Shown here piece by piece: positions 22,768 to 31,540 of a stretch of DNA of 64,000 nucleotides. The first letter of the stretch is position 1, and each line of letters opens with the position of its first letter. The position numbers were made by a program, and so were the translations under genes. The DNA comes from Halovivax ruber XH-70 (GTDB lineage Archaea; Halobacteriota; Halobacteria; Halobacteriales; Natrialbaceae): assembly GCF_000328525.1 (NCBI RefSeq), contig NC_019964.1:930001-994000 (forward strand), written 5' to 3'. The notes under the pieces are model-generated. The model was not told the DNA's origin. It saw nothing but the letters and a program-made list of their open reading frames with translations, and did no database searches.

Positions 22768-23709
22768 GTGGTTGGAACGACGCTCGTCGAGTTGCGGCAG
22801 TACATCGAGTCGCTCGCGAGCGAGGCTGGTGACTTTTCACTCGTCTGTTGCCGAACTGGCGACCGACCGGTCCCGGCGGTCGGTCATCGGTTCGACAGTC
22901 GAGCGATCGCCCGACGGGCGGCGCGTGCAACCGACTGCTACCGATCGGCGCTTCGACGGTACGATCCGCGGCTTCCGTACTACGATATTATCGTCTGTCA
23001 GGGTCCGTTGGTCGACTCGCCACAGCCGGCACAGTCGGACGCCATCGTCGCTGAAGCGGACTCGGACACCGGGGCGTGGTCGCTTTCGGAACCGGTGATC
23101 AATCGCACCCACTCGGGGATCGACCACCGGGCCCTCGCGGAGTTCTGTCATCGGGTTGCAGGGACCGTGTTCGAGGCGCTCAGCGACAGCGGGTTCGATT
23201 CCGTCGAGACGGCCGTCATGGATGAGTACGTTCGACTCGCCGAGACCGTCGTCGATCCGGACGAGCTGTGCCTCCGCTTGCTCGAGAGTATGGCGACCGA
23301 ACTCGACGAGCGGCTGTCGGCCGAGGAAACGCGGACCGTACTCGCGTGCGCTGCGACTCGATTACCGGAACCCGAGACGACCGGTGATCCACTGCGGTGT
23401 ACGTTCGACTCGTTGCGCGAGTGCGGGCTGTTCGGTCGGTACGTTCGGTCACTCGGGACAGCCGATGCCGGTACCCGGACGCGATCGGTCGTCGTCCGAA
23501 TCGCCGAGTACGCCCTCTCACCACGGCGTGGTGTCCTTCCAACGCTTCCGATCGCCCTCGAACTGTATCGCCACGGTGGAGAGTCGGTCCCTTCGTCGAT
23601 CCGTGTACAGCCAGTCGACGACGACTGGGAGTTCACGTTCGAGTTGCGGACGGCTGGAGTGGACGTGGACGATTCGGGTGGTCTTCTCAGTGCGCCGATC
23701 TCTCGCTGA
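22768..23709 (+). CDS. Unknown protein under iron control (DUF7551-like)
   Basis: A 313-aa soluble protein. It starts at a GTG and opens TTLVELRQYIESLASEAGDF. The middle has FDSVETAVMDEYVRLAETVVDPDELCLRLLESMA (in two helices), and the end is beta-rich (DWEFTFELRTAGVDVDD). I think it belongs to a haloarchaeal family numbered around DUF7551/7552, which often occurs next to siderophore or haem uptake genes; the number is from memory. The iron operator upstream and the Fec genes after it support a role in iron acquisition or its control. No enzyme motif is visible. Confidence 0.65.
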   Translation: MVGTTLVELRQYIESLASEAGDFSLVCCRTGDRPVPAVGHRFDSRAIARRAARATDCYRSALRRYDPRLPYYDIIVCQGPLVDSPQPAQSDAIVAEADSDTGAWSLSEPVINRTHSGIDHRALAEFCHRVAGTVFEALSDSGFDSVETAVMDEYVRLAETVVDPDELCLRLLESMATELDERLSAEETRTVLACAATRLPEPETTGDPLRCTFDSLRECGLFGRYVRSLGTADAGTRTRSVVVRIAEYALSPRRGVLPTLPIALELYRHGGESVPSSIRVQPVDDDWEFTFELRTAGVDVDDSGGLLSAPISR

Positions 23710-23873
23710 GGGCTCTCTGTGCTCGCATGCGGTCGACTGGGTGCCTGGGATCCGTCGTGCAATCGGCTTATCCAAGGGGTCCGGGCCGGGAAATGTGTCC
23801 GGATCGTGTTATTGCGGACGTATACGTTGCATAGCGGTGTCGACAGGCCCGAATCGGAACGCCTTTAGGGATT

Positions 23874-23887
23874 TTAGGCTATCCTAA
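23874..23887. promoter_or_regulatory. DtxR/SirR-type iron operator 2
   Basis: TTAGGCTATCCTAA (TTAGG-N4-CCTAA) ends one base before the permease ATG at 23888, so it overlaps the transcription start of a leaderless message. Regulator binding would block initiation. Confidence 0.75.
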
Positions 23888-25009
23888 ATGATAATGGCAG
23901 CGGCACGGTCGGTCGGGGAACGCGACACGATGCCTGACCGCGACGGCTGGCTGACGCGCACACTCGTCACGTTCTGTCTGGCGAGTGCGGCAGTCACGCT
24001 GGTAGCCGGATACGTCCAGACGACGTACGGCGACTATCCGATGACTCGCCTCGAAGTGTTGTCGGCGGTGTTCGATCCGGCCATCTGGTTCGACGTCGAC
24101 GTCTGGCAGGCGTTTCTGTTGGGATCCGAGCTTCCAGCTCACATGGACGACGTCGGCACCCTGGTCGTCTGGGATCAGCGGGTACCGCGCGTCCTCGTCG
24201 GGATCATCACCGGTGCGACGCTCGCAGTTTCCGGGGCGATCTTCCAGGCGGTGACGCGCAACGAACTGGCGAGTCCGTTCGTCCTGGGTGTGAGCTCGGG
24301 TGCCGGGTTCGCCGTCCTCGCGACGCTGATCGTCTTCAGCGGGCTGGCGACCTTGCTCCCACTGTTCGCGACGATCGGCGGGGCCGTCGCCTTCCTGACG
24401 GTCTACGCGATCGCCTGGAAGGGCGGTACCAGTCCCGTCCGGCTCGTCCTGGCCGGCGTGATCGTCAACATGGTCTTTCAGTCGCTTCAGCAGGGGCTGT
24501 TCTTCTTCGCCGACGACCTTGGCGTCGTCCAGACGGCGGTCTCGTGGCTGACTGGCTCGCTCACGGCGACCGGCTGGGAGGAAGTCAGGATCGCGTTGAT
24601 TCCTGGGATCGTGGCGATCGCACTCGCCCTCGCGGGTGCGCGCCAGCTCAACGTGCTGGTGCTCGGCGAGCGAACTGCGCAGTCGCTTGGCATGAACGTC
24701 GAACGGACGCGATTTCTGCTGTCGGTGGTCGCGATCGTGGCGGCGAGTGTCGCCATCGCCGTCGCAGGTATCGTCAGCTTCTTCGGCCTCGTCGTTCCCC
24801 ACATCGTCCGAAACACGGTCGGGGGCGACTACCGCCGCGTGATCCTCGGATGTGTCTTCGCGGGCCCAGCGCTGATGGTCGTCGCCGACGTCGGCGCGCG
24901 ACTCGCCCTGTCCGGCACGCAACTCCCGGTCGGCGTCGTCACGGGCGTCGTCGGCGGGCCGTACTTCCTCTACCTGATGCGCCGGAACCAGTCGATGGGT
25001 GAACTCTGA
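23888..25009 (+). CDS. Iron-siderophore ABC transporter permease (FecCD family)
   Basis: A 373-aa integral membrane protein with about nine to ten helices. FecCD motifs include WDQRVPRVLVGIITGATLAV near residue 96, ELASPFVLGVSSGAGFAVL and GIVSFFGLVVPHIVRN, followed by DYRRVILGC and GTQLPVGVVTGVVGGPYFLYL. It forms a homodimeric channel with the next gene's ATPase. Its stop overlaps the next start by one base (TGATG). The N-terminus could also begin at 23894 or 23930. Confidence 0.92.
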   Translation: MIMAAARSVGERDTMPDRDGWLTRTLVTFCLASAAVTLVAGYVQTTYGDYPMTRLEVLSAVFDPAIWFDVDVWQAFLLGSELPAHMDDVGTLVVWDQRVPRVLVGIITGATLAVSGAIFQAVTRNELASPFVLGVSSGAGFAVLATLIVFSGLATLLPLFATIGGAVAFLTVYAIAWKGGTSPVRLVLAGVIVNMVFQSLQQGLFFFADDLGVVQTAVSWLTGSLTATGWEEVRIALIPGIVAIALALAGARQLNVLVLGERTAQSLGMNVERTRFLLSVVAIVAASVAIAVAGIVSFFGLVVPHIVRNTVGGDYRRVILGCVFAGPALMVVADVGARLALSGTQLPVGVVTGVVGGPYFLYLMRRNQSMGEL

Positions 25010-25875
25010 TGACAGGAACTGACTCCGACGTGGTCGACCCGGACGAGGCATCGATCGGGCTCACCGACGAGGACGGCGTCGCCGTCCAGAGCGCACTCGT
25101 CGGCGACGATCTCGACCTTCGATACCCGACGAGCGACGAATCGGTCGTCGAGTGTGCCCGTCTCGACGTACCCGAGGGGGCGATCACCGCGCTGGTCGGC
25201 CCGAACGGGAGCGGCAAGTCGACGCTGCTGAAGGCGCTCTCCGCCCATCTCGAACCGGTGGCCGGGTCTGTCAGGATCCACGGCGAGGACCTCGACTCGT
25301 TCGGTGGCAAGGAACTGGCCCGCGAACTCGGTGTCCTCTCCCAGGAGAATGACTCGGTCGGCTCCATCTCGGTCGAGGACCTCGTCTACCACGGTCGGTA
25401 TCCGTACCGCGGGTTCTTCGAGGGTGTGAGTGCGGCCGACCACGAGGCGGTCGACCGGGCGTTCGAACTCGCTGGGATCGACCACCTCCGGGAGACGGAA
25501 CTGGGCCAACTGAGCGGCGGCCAGAAACAACTGGCCTGGATCGCGATGGTCCTCGCCCAGGAGACCGACGTCCTCCTGCTCGACGAGCCGACCACGTTCC
25601 TGGACGTCCACCACCAGTTTCGCGTCCTCGAAACGATTCGCCAGCTGAACGAACAGCAGGGCGTCACCGTCGCCGTCATCCTCCACGACATCTCGCAGGC
25701 GGCCCGCTTCGCCGACTACCTGATCGCGATGTGCGACGGCGAACTGTACGACTGGGGCCCGCCAGAAGAGGTCGTCACCGAGTCGCTACTCGCCGACGTC
25801 TTCGGCGTCGAAGCGACGGTCAGAACGGAGCCCGACCTGCAGGTGTTGCCGAGACGGGCGCTGCCAGAGCGGTAA
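25009..25875 (+). CDS. Iron-siderophore ABC transporter ATP-binding protein (FecE family)
   Basis: A 288-aa ATPase. Walker A is GPNGSGKS at 64-71, the signature is LSGGQKQ, Walker B is VLLLDEPTTFLD, and the H-loop is ILHDISQAARFADYL. The N-terminal 30 residues are an acidic extension beyond the normal FecE start; a later start is possible. It is translated with the upstream permease through a one-base overlap. Confidence 0.92.
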   Translation: MTGTDSDVVDPDEASIGLTDEDGVAVQSALVGDDLDLRYPTSDESVVECARLDVPEGAITALVGPNGSGKSTLLKALSAHLEPVAGSVRIHGEDLDSFGGKELARELGVLSQENDSVGSISVEDLVYHGRYPYRGFFEGVSAADHEAVDRAFELAGIDHLRETELGQLSGGQKQLAWIAMVLAQETDVLLLDEPTTFLDVHHQFRVLETIRQLNEQQGVTVAVILHDISQAARFADYLIAMCDGELYDWGPPEEVVTESLLADVFGVEATVRTEPDLQVLPRRALPER

Positions 25876-25958
25876 GTTGTGTTCGGATATCGTTTCGTAT
25901 CCAGGTGATCGGCACGAATCTGCCCCGAACCGGCCACTTTCGGAACGCTTTTGTAAAT

Positions 25959-25972
25959 TTAGGCCAACCTAA
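25959..25972. promoter_or_regulatory. DtxR/SirR-type iron operator 3
   Basis: TTAGGCCAACCTAA (TTAGG-N4-CCTAA) ends five bases before the ATG of the binding protein at 25978, showing that this gene has its own iron-controlled promoter even though it follows the permease-ATPase pair. A TATA-like TTTTGTAAA lies directly upstream. Confidence 0.75.
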
Positions 25973-25977
25973 AATCG

Positions 25978-27108
25978 ATGACCGACGATTCGCGGATGAC
26001 CAGACGAACCGTCCTTCGAACGGGAGTGGCCGCGGCAGGGGTAAGCGCATTGGCCGGGTGTCTCTCCGAGTTTGGTGACGAGGGTGACGAGGGTGACGGG
26101 AGTAACGGCGACGAGACGTACACCGTCTCGATGCCGCCGGTGGGTGCGGTCGAGTTCGACACCGTCCCCGAGTCGTGGGCGGCGAACAACGGGAGCTGGG
26201 CGGACATGGGGATCGCGCTGGGGCAGTCGCCACCCGAAGCACTGTATCTCGCCTCGCGCTATCACACCCAGTACTACGACGAGATTCCCGGTGTGAGCGT
26301 CGACAAGGGCGACATGACGTCTCTCTGGGAGGGCGAACTGACACCGGAGAAGTTCATGGGGCTCGCCGAGGACGTCGACGTGTTCGTCAACGATCCGAAC
26401 TTCATTCTCGGCCGGACCTCGGGCTGGGAGCAGAGCGATATCGACCTGATCGAGCAGACGGGCACACCCTTCTTCGCCAACAGTATCTTCTCGAGAGGCT
26501 ACGACTGGCACGACTACGAGTACCTCTCGCTGTACGAGGCGTTCGAGAATCTCGCCGAACTGTTTCAGGAGACCGAACGCTACGAGGCGTTCGCGGCCCT
26601 TCACGACGAGTTCCAGGAGACGCTCTCGGAGATCGTTCCACCCGAGGGAGAGCGCCCGAGCGTCGCGATCATGTGGGCGACCGAGGCGAGTCTGGGCGAG
26701 TTCTCGCCGTACCTCATCGACGAGGGGACGAGTTTCAAGCAGTGGCGAGAGCTGGGTGTCGTCGACGCATTCGCCGAGACGGACGTTCGGGACTTCCACA
26801 ACTCACGCGGTGCGGTCGGCTACGAGACGCTCCTCGACATCGATCCCGACGTGATTCTCTTCCGTGGGCAAGAGGCGAAGACGGCCGCCGAGTTCCAGGA
26901 CACGATCGTCTCCGCCCTGGAATCTGACAACACGGCGCGGAAGCTCTCTGCGGTCGAAAGCGGCGACGTCTACCGCGGCGGGCCGCTCTATCAGGGGCCG
27001 ATCACGAACCTCGTGGTGACCGAGCGCGCGGCGAGACAACTCTACGACGTCGAGGAGGACCTGTTCGATCGGCAGCGAGTTGCCGAGATCGTCGACGGAG
27101 AGTTATAG
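25978..27108 (+). CDS. Iron-siderophore substrate-binding lipoprotein (FecB/BtuF-like)
   Basis: A 376-aa protein. RR at 9-10 with TVLRTGVAAAGVSALAGC gives a Tat signal and a lipobox with Cys28. An Asp/Gly linker (EFGDEGDEGDG) follows, then two lobes of a periplasmic-binding-type fold joined by a helix, as in class III siderophore binders: FDTVPESWAANNGSWADMG in the first, SVAIMWATEASLGEFSPYL in the second. The N-terminal lobe is modified from the standard HPER pattern, so it may bind ferric siderophore or haem. It is the external receptor for the transporter. Confidence 0.9.
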   Translation: MTDDSRMTRRTVLRTGVAAAGVSALAGCLSEFGDEGDEGDGSNGDETYTVSMPPVGAVEFDTVPESWAANNGSWADMGIALGQSPPEALYLASRYHTQYYDEIPGVSVDKGDMTSLWEGELTPEKFMGLAEDVDVFVNDPNFILGRTSGWEQSDIDLIEQTGTPFFANSIFSRGYDWHDYEYLSLYEAFENLAELFQETERYEAFAALHDEFQETLSEIVPPEGERPSVAIMWATEASLGEFSPYLIDEGTSFKQWRELGVVDAFAETDVRDFHNSRGAVGYETLLDIDPDVILFRGQEAKTAAEFQDTIVSALESDNTARKLSAVESGDVYRGGPLYQGPITNLVVTERAARQLYDVEEDLFDRQRVAEIVDGEL

Positions 27109-27232
27109 CGCCCCTGCAAGAATCGAGCGAATCGGATCCAACCCGACCGGCCTGCCGGGTTCTGGCGCTGCGTTCTGTCCGGTACGGGACGGGTGTGGAG
27201 CGATCCTCGCGTAACGGCTGAATGTGACGGCC

Positions 27233-27889
27233 TCAGGACGTATCGTCACCTTCTTCGATGCGACGATCGAGGAGTCCTGCCACGCCGTCGAAGTACCCGG
27301 TGGCCCACAAAGCGACGAGTACCGCCCCGACGGCGTTGTAAATCAGATCGAAGACGATGTCGTCGGTCCCGTATTGCGCCAGGACGGGTTCGCCGCCGAG
27401 CATGCTCGCGAAGCCGGCCGAGGCAAATTCTGCGATCTCCCAGAGGACGCCGAACGCCAGGACGAAGACGAGGATGAACACGAACCGGAACTCGCCGGGG
27501 AGGTCGACTGCTTCGCTCGAGCGATCGATCGCGTCGACGATGGCGTACCCCGCTCCGGCGACGAGTGTCGCCGAAACCGTGTGCGTGACCGAATCGTACC
27601 AGCCGAACATCGTGTACGGACCGAGTGCACCCACCGCGTGGAGGACGGCGGCGATCGAAATCCACGCAGCCAATCCGACGTCCATCTGGTGATCGTAGAG
27701 ACGACCGAGCACCCACGGCAGAGTCGTGATGGCCAGCGGAATGCCGGCGTTGATGAGGAGCGTGAGGTTTACCGTCACGACCGCGTAGCCGACGATCAAT
27801 CCGAGCAGGAGCTGTATCCCGTGGACGAACTGCCACCCTCGTCGGGACGAAACTGGTCCCTCGCTCGTACCCTCGTCTGCGACCGTCAC
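27233..27889 (-). CDS. DUF2238/YjdF-like membrane protein
   Basis: A 218-aa membrane protein with about six helices, containing MFGWYDSVTHTVSATLVAG and GVLWEIAEFASAG, a Glu/His arrangement typical of the YjdF (DUF2238) family. Its N-terminus is soluble and acidic. The ATG overlaps the stop of the upstream gene (27886-28461) by four bases, so the two are translationally coupled. Confidence 0.78.
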   Translation of the reverse strand: MTVADEGTSEGPVSSRRGWQFVHGIQLLLGLIVGYAVVTVNLTLLINAGIPLAITTLPWVLGRLYDHQMDVGLAAWISIAAVLHAVGALGPYTMFGWYDSVTHTVSATLVAGAGYAIVDAIDRSSEAVDLPGEFRFVFILVFVLAFGVLWEIAEFASAGFASMLGGEPVLAQYGTDDIVFDLIYNAVGAVLVALWATGYFDGVAGLLDRRIEEGDDTS

Positions 27890-28461
27890 GCGCTCTCACC
27901 CGACCCGTCGAGCGCGACGTCGTCCCGTCGAACGACGTACGTCACGAAGAAGACGCCGCCGAGCCCGCCGAACGCCGTCGCGAGAATCAGGTCCCACATG
28001 ACTTCCCCCGTCGACGTGAGGAAGGTGGTTCCGACGAGCGTATCCGAGAGCCACTGGCCGATCACCCAGACGGCGGCGACGGCCATCGTCGCGATCACGA
28101 CGAACGCCGCCGCGAACCGCGGCGTCATCTCGACGGGCGTGTACGCGTCGAGCTCGACGGTGACCAGCAGGGCGATCGCGGCGACGGTGAGAAATCCCGC
28201 GGCCGGGAACGCGCCGACGAGGCGAACCCAGATCGGAACGGCAGCGACGAGCAACACGACCCACGGCGCCACCACGAGCGGGGTCCCCCTCGCGACAGCT
28301 GGGAGGACGGCGAGTGCGACGATCGTCCCCGAGAGCCCGGCCCAGAGATACGCACCCTGCACGAGCGTGGCGATCGTGGCCGCGATCAGACCGACCACGA
28401 CTGCCCAGCTGCGGAGGGCGGTCCCGCGCTCGGTCGTCAGCAACTCGTTTCCGTCGGTCAT
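27886..28461 (-). CDS. Multi-pass membrane protein, partner of 27233
   Basis: A 191-aa protein with about five membrane helices (SWAVVVGLIAATIATLVQGAYLW, then three tightly spaced, then DLILATAFGGLGGVFFVTYV). I placed the start at 28461 (MTDGNELLTTERG); the same frame is open to 28545 with an Arg/Ser-rich extension that looks non-coding. It is the first gene of a pair with the DUF2238-like protein. Function unknown. Confidence 0.65.
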   Translation of the reverse strand: MTDGNELLTTERGTALRSWAVVVGLIAATIATLVQGAYLWAGLSGTIVALAVLPAVARGTPLVVAPWVVLLVAAVPIWVRLVGAFPAAGFLTVAAIALLVTVELDAYTPVEMTPRFAAAFVVIATMAVAAVWVIGQWLSDTLVGTTFLTSTGEVMWDLILATAFGGLGGVFFVTYVVRRDDVALDGSGESA

Positions 28462-28771
28462 TCGGCTCCGCGTGTCTTCCGAAATGCCGTTGGACGGCCG
28501 TGTCTTCGACGGGACGGCGTTCGACGGGCACGGATCGGCCACCATCGCCGCGTCGGTCGTCGGTGGACGCCGGGTCGCCGGTACATGAATAGGTACCTGC
28601 CTACCGCCCGACGGAAATCACTCCGGCTTTCACGGGCCGTGTCTGCAAGGCAAACGTGACTCGCAACCCGGAATATGCGGGCCTCCGGTGTGGAGACGCG
28701 CGTTTCGATTTCGTGTTACCTCACCGGCCATTCACGCCACGTTTATTGTTGTTACGGCCAGAATTCCGTGC

Positions 28772-29257
28772 ATGATTGACGGATCTTCCATCGCGGACAC
28801 CGCCACTCCGATCGCACTGGCCGTTCTTGCGGGCGGTCTGCTCGTCGGAGGGTACGGCCTCGTCGCTGGCCCGGGTGGGACCGGACTGTCGTTCGTCTGG
28901 GGCGGGCTGGTGGTACTCTCCGCACTCGGTATCGGCGCTCTCGGCTGGCGATCCCTTCGCGAACGTGATACTGACGAACCCGAACAGCCGATTCCCACGC
29001 CGCCACTGCCAGACCCACTCCGCCGCGAAGTCCGGGACGAGCGTGCGGACGGCAACTGTGAGTTCTGCCGGACCGAGTCCGACTCGCTGTCGGTCGAACA
29101 CGTCACGCCGCGGGCCGACGGGGGTGCGAACGTTCGAACGAATCTCGTCGCACTCTGCCCCACGTGTGTCGAAAAAGTCGACGACGGAGTGTACGCCCGC
29201 TCCGAACTCCGGGATTCGGTTCGACGCCAGGAACACCCCGAGAAGACGATGCTGTAG
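28772..29257 (+). CDS. Membrane-anchored HNH-type zinc nuclease-like protein
   Basis: A 161-aa protein. Two N-terminal hydrophobic segments (ALAVLAGGLLVGGYGLVAG and FVWGGLVVLSALGIGALGW, residues about 15-60) are followed by an HNH motif: CEFC at 96-99, SLSVEHVTPRADGG with His110, then NLVALCPTC with Cys129 and Cys132. This four-Cys and one-His HNH plan is usually DNA-cleaving. Membrane anchoring is unusual and suggests a role at the membrane, such as DNA uptake or defence; that is inference. Confidence 0.75.
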   Translation: MIDGSSIADTATPIALAVLAGGLLVGGYGLVAGPGGTGLSFVWGGLVVLSALGIGALGWRSLRERDTDEPEQPIPTPPLPDPLRREVRDERADGNCEFCRTESDSLSVEHVTPRADGGANVRTNLVALCPTCVEKVDDGVYARSELRDSVRRQEHPEKTML

Positions 29258-29309
29258 TCGAAATTCCGCTGTCTCGCCGAACGAGACTGCTGTTGGGTCG
29301 ATCCCCGAG

Positions 29310-30059
29310 CTATCGGACGACCGGCCCGCGCAGTCGGATCGGCTCGTCGTGCGGTCGGCCCGAGACGGCGACGGCCCGGAGCGTCTCGTCGCTCGTCACC
29401 TCCACCTGGCGGCCGTTCGTGATCGGGAGGACGTCGCCCTCGCCGAACGAGTGGCCGTCGACGGCGCCCGTCCCGTCGGTGCCGAACAGGAAGCCGGCCC
29501 ACTCCTCGTCGGGCGTCCAGGTCCAGGCGTCGGTGACGTGGACGTCTACGTACTCCATCGGGGTGTGCAGGTCGAACGGCGAACCGTCGCCGACGACGGT
29601 CGTCACGGTCGCTCCGGGTTTCACGTCTGTCGGTAACTCGGCTGCGGTCGCGTCCGCGTACCCCGGCTCGGCGTCTTTCGCCTCGGGTGGGAGGTTGATC
29701 CAGAGCTGGAGGCCGGAACAGGCCGCGTCGTCGGCCGGAAACTCCGAGTGACTGATTCCCCGCCCGGCGGTGATGTACATTGCCTCGTTCTCGCTGGCCG
29801 TGTGTTCGACGCCGAGGGAATCTTCGTGCTCCATCCCACCCTCGAGCATGTACGAGACGATCTCGAATCCCTCGTGGCGATGCATCGGAAAGCCACGATC
29901 TGGGTCGATGAAAAAGCGTTCGAAGAGGACGAACGGGTCCAGACTCGACTGATAGGCGTTCGTCGGGAAGGCGCGAGTGGCGGTGACGCCGGGCCCGTGC
30001 TGGACGCGCTGGCCAGCGATCGGGCTCGGTCGGTCGCCCGCAGCTGTCGGTGGTGTCAT
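29310..30059 (-). CDS. Pirin family protein
   Basis: A 249-aa bicupin. The N-terminal cupin has FPMHRHEGFEIVSYMLEGGMEHEDS (metal ligands His-x-His and Glu), and EAMYITAGRGISHSE. The C-terminal cupin has DLHTPMEYVDVHV. Pirins have quercetinase or regulatory roles. ATG at 30059; the open frame continues upstream without homology. The gene is between the HNH gene and a lipoprotein gene, with no clear operon. Confidence 0.88.
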   Translation of the reverse strand: MTPPTAAGDRPSPIAGQRVQHGPGVTATRAFPTNAYQSSLDPFVLFERFFIDPDRGFPMHRHEGFEIVSYMLEGGMEHEDSLGVEHTASENEAMYITAGRGISHSEFPADDAACSGLQLWINLPPEAKDAEPGYADATAAELPTDVKPGATVTTVVGDGSPFDLHTPMEYVDVHVTDAWTWTPDEEWAGFLFGTDGTGAVDGHSFGEGDVLPITNGRQVEVTSDETLRAVAVSGRPHDEPIRLRGPVVR

Positions 30060-30170
30060 ACCCGGACAGACGTGGCTAACGGGGAAAAGCACGCGCCTCG
30101 GGTGAGCGATTGCTGGTTCCGCTCGATGCTGGCCCGCCACCTCGACCAATCTAACTGGAGCGCAGGCGGC

Positions 30171-31010
30171 TCAGGTTTCCGGATCGTACTGCTCGCGGTG
30201 GATAACAACCTGCCCGTCCGCTTCGAGGAGCAGTGTGACGACGATCTCGTCCCCGTCGGGATCGAACGGGGTCGTCGCTTCGGTGACCGGCGGGAGGGTA
30301 TCGCCGTCTTGTTGCCAGTAGCTGCTGTCGTCCCCGACGCTTTCGGCATAGACCCGGAGTTCCTCGGCAGCGACCTCGCCAGCGCCGTCCAGGGAAACCG
30401 TTGCTCGCTCGCGCTCCTCGTCGAACGTGACGTCGGTGACGATGTCGTAGGCTTCGTCCTCGACGGGTTCGGCGTCGATTTCCATCGACTGGCCGTACGG
30501 GAAGAAGACGGTCCACTCGCCGTCTTCCGTGAGGAGGACTATCTCTTCCGTCCGTTCGACCGGGAGGCCATCTTCGGTGGTTTCGACCGTCGAACTGGCG
30601 AGCACCGCCGACTCTCCCTCGATAGCCGCCTCGAGCGAGGTGTCCTCACCCTCGAACCAGAACGCGACCGACTGCCGGTCGCTCAGGGTTTCCGGATCGA
30701 ACGACTCGTCGACGATCTCGTGTTCGGCGTCAGCCTCCGGCGCCGGTTCGTAGCTAAATCCACTCTCGTCGCTCTCGACGCGGTTGTACGGGTGTGCCGA
30801 GTGCAGGTACTCGCGGATCGCGTCCGGATCGTCCGACTGCGCTGCCTCGTAGTACGATTCGAGGACGGAGAGTGCCGGGTGGTCGTCGGACGAACTCGTC
30901 TCGCTCGTAGGCGAGTCATCGTCGTCCGGTGCCGTGAACTGCTCGAGACAGCCACTCAGGGAGAGGCTTCCAACTGTCGCCACCGAGAGGAGAACGCGTC
31001 GTCGATCCAT
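30171..31010 (-). CDS. Lipoprotein of unknown function
   Basis: A 279-aa protein. The N-terminus MDRRRVLLSVATVGSLSLSGC is a Tat lipoprotein signal with the lipobox Cys at 21. A Ser/Asp-rich linker follows (DDDDSPTSETSSSDDH). The rest reads like two NTF2-like or SnoaL-type segments: SVLESYYEAAQSDDPDAIREYLHS near residue 48, and EWTVFFPYGQSMEI. It may bind a small molecule at the outer face of the membrane. Family not recognised. Confidence 0.7.
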   Translation of the reverse strand: MDRRRVLLSVATVGSLSLSGCLEQFTAPDDDDSPTSETSSSDDHPALSVLESYYEAAQSDDPDAIREYLHSAHPYNRVESDESGFSYEPAPEADAEHEIVDESFDPETLSDRQSVAFWFEGEDTSLEAAIEGESAVLASSTVETTEDGLPVERTEEIVLLTEDGEWTVFFPYGQSMEIDAEPVEDEAYDIVTDVTFDEERERATVSLDGAGEVAAEELRVYAESVGDDSSYWQQDGDTLPPVTEATTPFDPDGDEIVVTLLLEADGQVVIHREQYDPET

Positions 31011-31248
31011 ACCGATTCTATATATGTTCCGAAGGTAAAAATTACGATAGTGAGCGTCTTTTGAACCTGTTCACTTCGAGCTGCACGCGATCCTGTCCCA
31101 ATCCGTCATTGTGCCTGTTGGACCTGGAAAGATTTTGCCGACAGCGCTCTTGCGAGTCACTCCGAAATCGCTACTCGCTGGCGCTGCAAGCGATCGGTTG
31201 AAACACGACACTCACGTCTGTTGTATTCGAATCAACCGGAAAACGAAT

Positions 31249-31322
31249 GGGCGCTGCAGGATTTGAACCCGCGACAGCTTGGTCCGAAGCCAAGTACTCT
31301 GTCCAGACTGAGCTAAGCGCCC
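31249..31322 (-). tRNA. tRNA-Arg (anticodon TCG)
   Basis: On the minus strand GGGCGCT pairs with AGCGCCC as acceptor stem; the anticodon arm is CTTGG-CTTCGGA-CCAAG, giving TCG; the T arm has GGTTCAAATCC. Length is 74 nt. It reads arginine codon CGA. No intron is seen and no CCA is encoded. Confidence 0.95.
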
Positions 31323-31540
31323 TCGGTCTGTTTTGGGTCGCAAACGTACGTTTTCGCCGCACCTTTAAGACGGTTTCTCTTTCGAGCCTCTGATTCGGTT
31401 GTGAGTGCCCGTCCAGACGGTTTCGCTGCGACCTCTCGTCCGTCGGGTCGCTCACTCTCCAGTCACGCTGATGACGGCCGAAGTGGGCCCCTTCGGAGGC
31501 AAACGATCATGGTGCTCTGCGACCAATTCTCGCCTATATC

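Noticed and set aside
29748-31064. 438-aa plus-strand ORF over the pirin and lipoprotein genes
   Set aside because: Both minus-strand genes have clear motifs (pirin cupins, Tat lipobox); the plus frame is Arg/Val-rich and without motif.
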